From contig URXI01000251.1 of NCBI GenBank assembly GCA_900551775.1, positions 1-6,361 on the forward strand: 6,361 nucleotides of DNA, read 5' to 3'. The position numbers and the translations under genes are program-made. Positions 5,758 to 6,361 of the stretch are shown here, one piece after another; positions within the stretch are counted from its first letter, which is position 1; every line of letters begins with the position of its first letter. Origin of the DNA: an uncultured Eubacterium sp. Its GTDB lineage: Bacteria > Bacillota > Clostridia > Peptostreptococcales > Anaerovoracaceae. The notes beneath the pieces are model-generated. The model saw only the letters and a list, made by a program, of their open reading frames with translations, did no database searches and was not told where the DNA came from.

Positions 5758-5764
5758 ACCTTGC
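5717..5764 (-). terminator. Intrinsic terminator of the ABC permease gene
   Basis: Nine bases after the permease stop codon, the minus strand forms a stem from GCAAGG (5759-5764) and CCTTGC (5726-5731), with an inner CAGG/CCTG pairing (5753-5756 with 5736-5739) separated by small internal loops. It ends in TC followed by seven T (5717-5723). There is no T-run in the plus direction, so it should act only on minus-strand transcripts. It separates the permease unit from the Hpt operon. Confidence 0.75.
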
Positions 5765-5772
5765 GCTTCTCC

Positions 5773-6361
5773 TTAAATCAAATCCTTTTTCTCTGCGCTG
5801 CATACCGACAACACGGCAAAGCCGAGAGAAATCACGGTTAGGACAGCCGGGAATACCGTACTGTTTGCCATGGAATAATCGCCTACGTTGGCCTGGGTCA
5901 GGAAAATCAGCAGGAACGAAGTGATGATCGTCGCTTTGGAAGATTTCGTCGCCATGCCCACAAACAGAGCGATAAAGCTCATGGTCACGATGACCACCGA
6001 CTTCAATAGCAATTGCAGATAAAATGACAGGCTGCCGATGGCAAAATCGATGACAAAGGACGGCTCCATGTATTTTGCCCCCACAAACACGCACAGATAG
6101 ATAGCCAGCTTTGTCAGCGTCAGCGCCAGAAAGCTGAAAGACCAGACCGCGATCATCTGGGAGGCCAATATCTTCTGCCGTTTGATAGGGTAAGAGAACA
6201 TCAGGTTCATCGTCTTATTCTTATATGCACCTACGATAAAGGACGCTAGCATGACGCTGGTGAAGATCAGAAAGGTCATGCTGGTGAACAGTTCGATGGG
6301 TGCGGATATGACATTGGTGCCCGGCGCTGCATCCAAGGTGCCGTCGGGATCGTCTGCGATC
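5773..6361 (-). CDS. ABC-2 type transporter permease subunit, 3' part (5' end outside window)
   Basis: C-terminal 195 residues of a membrane permease of an ABC transporter; the frame stays open to the edge of the window, so the start is missing. An in-frame TTG at 6334-6336 is not a credible start because the reading frame continues upstream and no ribosome site is seen. Visible: an Asp-rich polar stretch probably outside the first shown helix, then hydrophobic segments at about 24-46, 68-94, 105-130, 143-156 and 168-187 of the fragment. After the first comes the cytoplasmic motif MFSYPIKRQKILASQ (54-68), typical of ABC-2 permeases of the bacitracin/lantibiotic-export or Na-export kind. It ends in a short charged tail. 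The cognate ATPase would be expected just upstream, outside the window. The substrate cannot be told. Confidence 0.85.
   Translation of the reverse strand, partial: IADDPDGTLDAAPGTNVISAPIELFTSMTFLIFTSVMLASFIVGAYKNKTMNLMFSYPIKRQKILASQMIAVWSFSFLALTLTKLAIYLCVFVGAKYMEPSFVIDFAIGSLSFYLQLLLKSVVIVTMSFIALFVGMATKSSKATIITSFLLIFLTQANVGDYSMANSTVFPAVLTVISLGFAVLSVCSAEKKDLI

Noticed and set aside
5711..6094. Minus-strand 127-codon frame inside the permease gene.
   Set aside because: It is an out-of-frame shadow; the permease frame has the hydrophobic segments and the SYPIKRQKI motif, while this one is Cys/His/Arg-rich without structure.

Overview
The window looks like chromosomal DNA from a low-to-moderate GC member of the Bacillota, most likely a Clostridia-type anaerobe. 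The reasons are the strong AGGAGG-like ribosome sites, sigma-A style promoters with a 17-base spacer, a short NfeD paired with an SPFH protein, a COG2426 membrane protein, and a large receiver/GGDEF/EAL protein of clostridial style. The genus cannot be named from what is visible. All five complete genes that I am sure of, and the partial sixth, lie on the minus strand, so transcription reads from the right end of the window to the left.

Right end (5773-6361): the C-terminal part of an ABC-2 type transporter permease whose 5' end lies beyond the window. It is closed by a clear intrinsic terminator at 5717-5764. A 374-base gap (5399-5772) follows. It holds that terminator, a doubtful 47-codon plus-strand ORF with a ribosome site (5614-5757), a very good minus-strand promoter (5473-5501), a weaker tandem promoter just upstream, and a perfect 17-base dyad (5444-5460) just downstream of the predicted transcription start.

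Centre (1983-5398): a two-gene signalling operon. A small histidine phosphotransfer (Hpt) protein is followed after 11 bases by a 1018-residue protein with the order REC - GGDEF - EAL - PAS - REC - GGDEF. Both receivers keep their phosphorylation residues and the EAL domain keeps its catalytic residues. Both GGDEF domains have lost the signature (ESDVF and DCDIF) and metal-binding residues. The protein is therefore predicted to degrade c-di-GMP and not make it, under control of two phosphorylation inputs. The Hpt protein is the obvious local phosphate carrier; no histidine kinase is encoded in the window.

Left part (43-1938): a three-gene membrane operon with a COG2426 small membrane protein, a short NfeD protein and an SPFH/stomatin-like protein. 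It has its own strong promoter (1974-2002) placed inside the last codons of the EAL gene. NfeD and SPFH form the known membrane-microdomain pair. Because no terminator is seen between the signalling operon and this one, some read-through from the c-di-GMP operon is possible. The first bases of the window look like one arm of a terminator whose other arm is outside.

I see no RNA genes, CRISPR arrays, insertion sequences or phage genes. The most interesting points are the dual-receiver phosphodiesterase with two degenerate GGDEF domains next to its own Hpt protein, and the promoter-proximal dyad.
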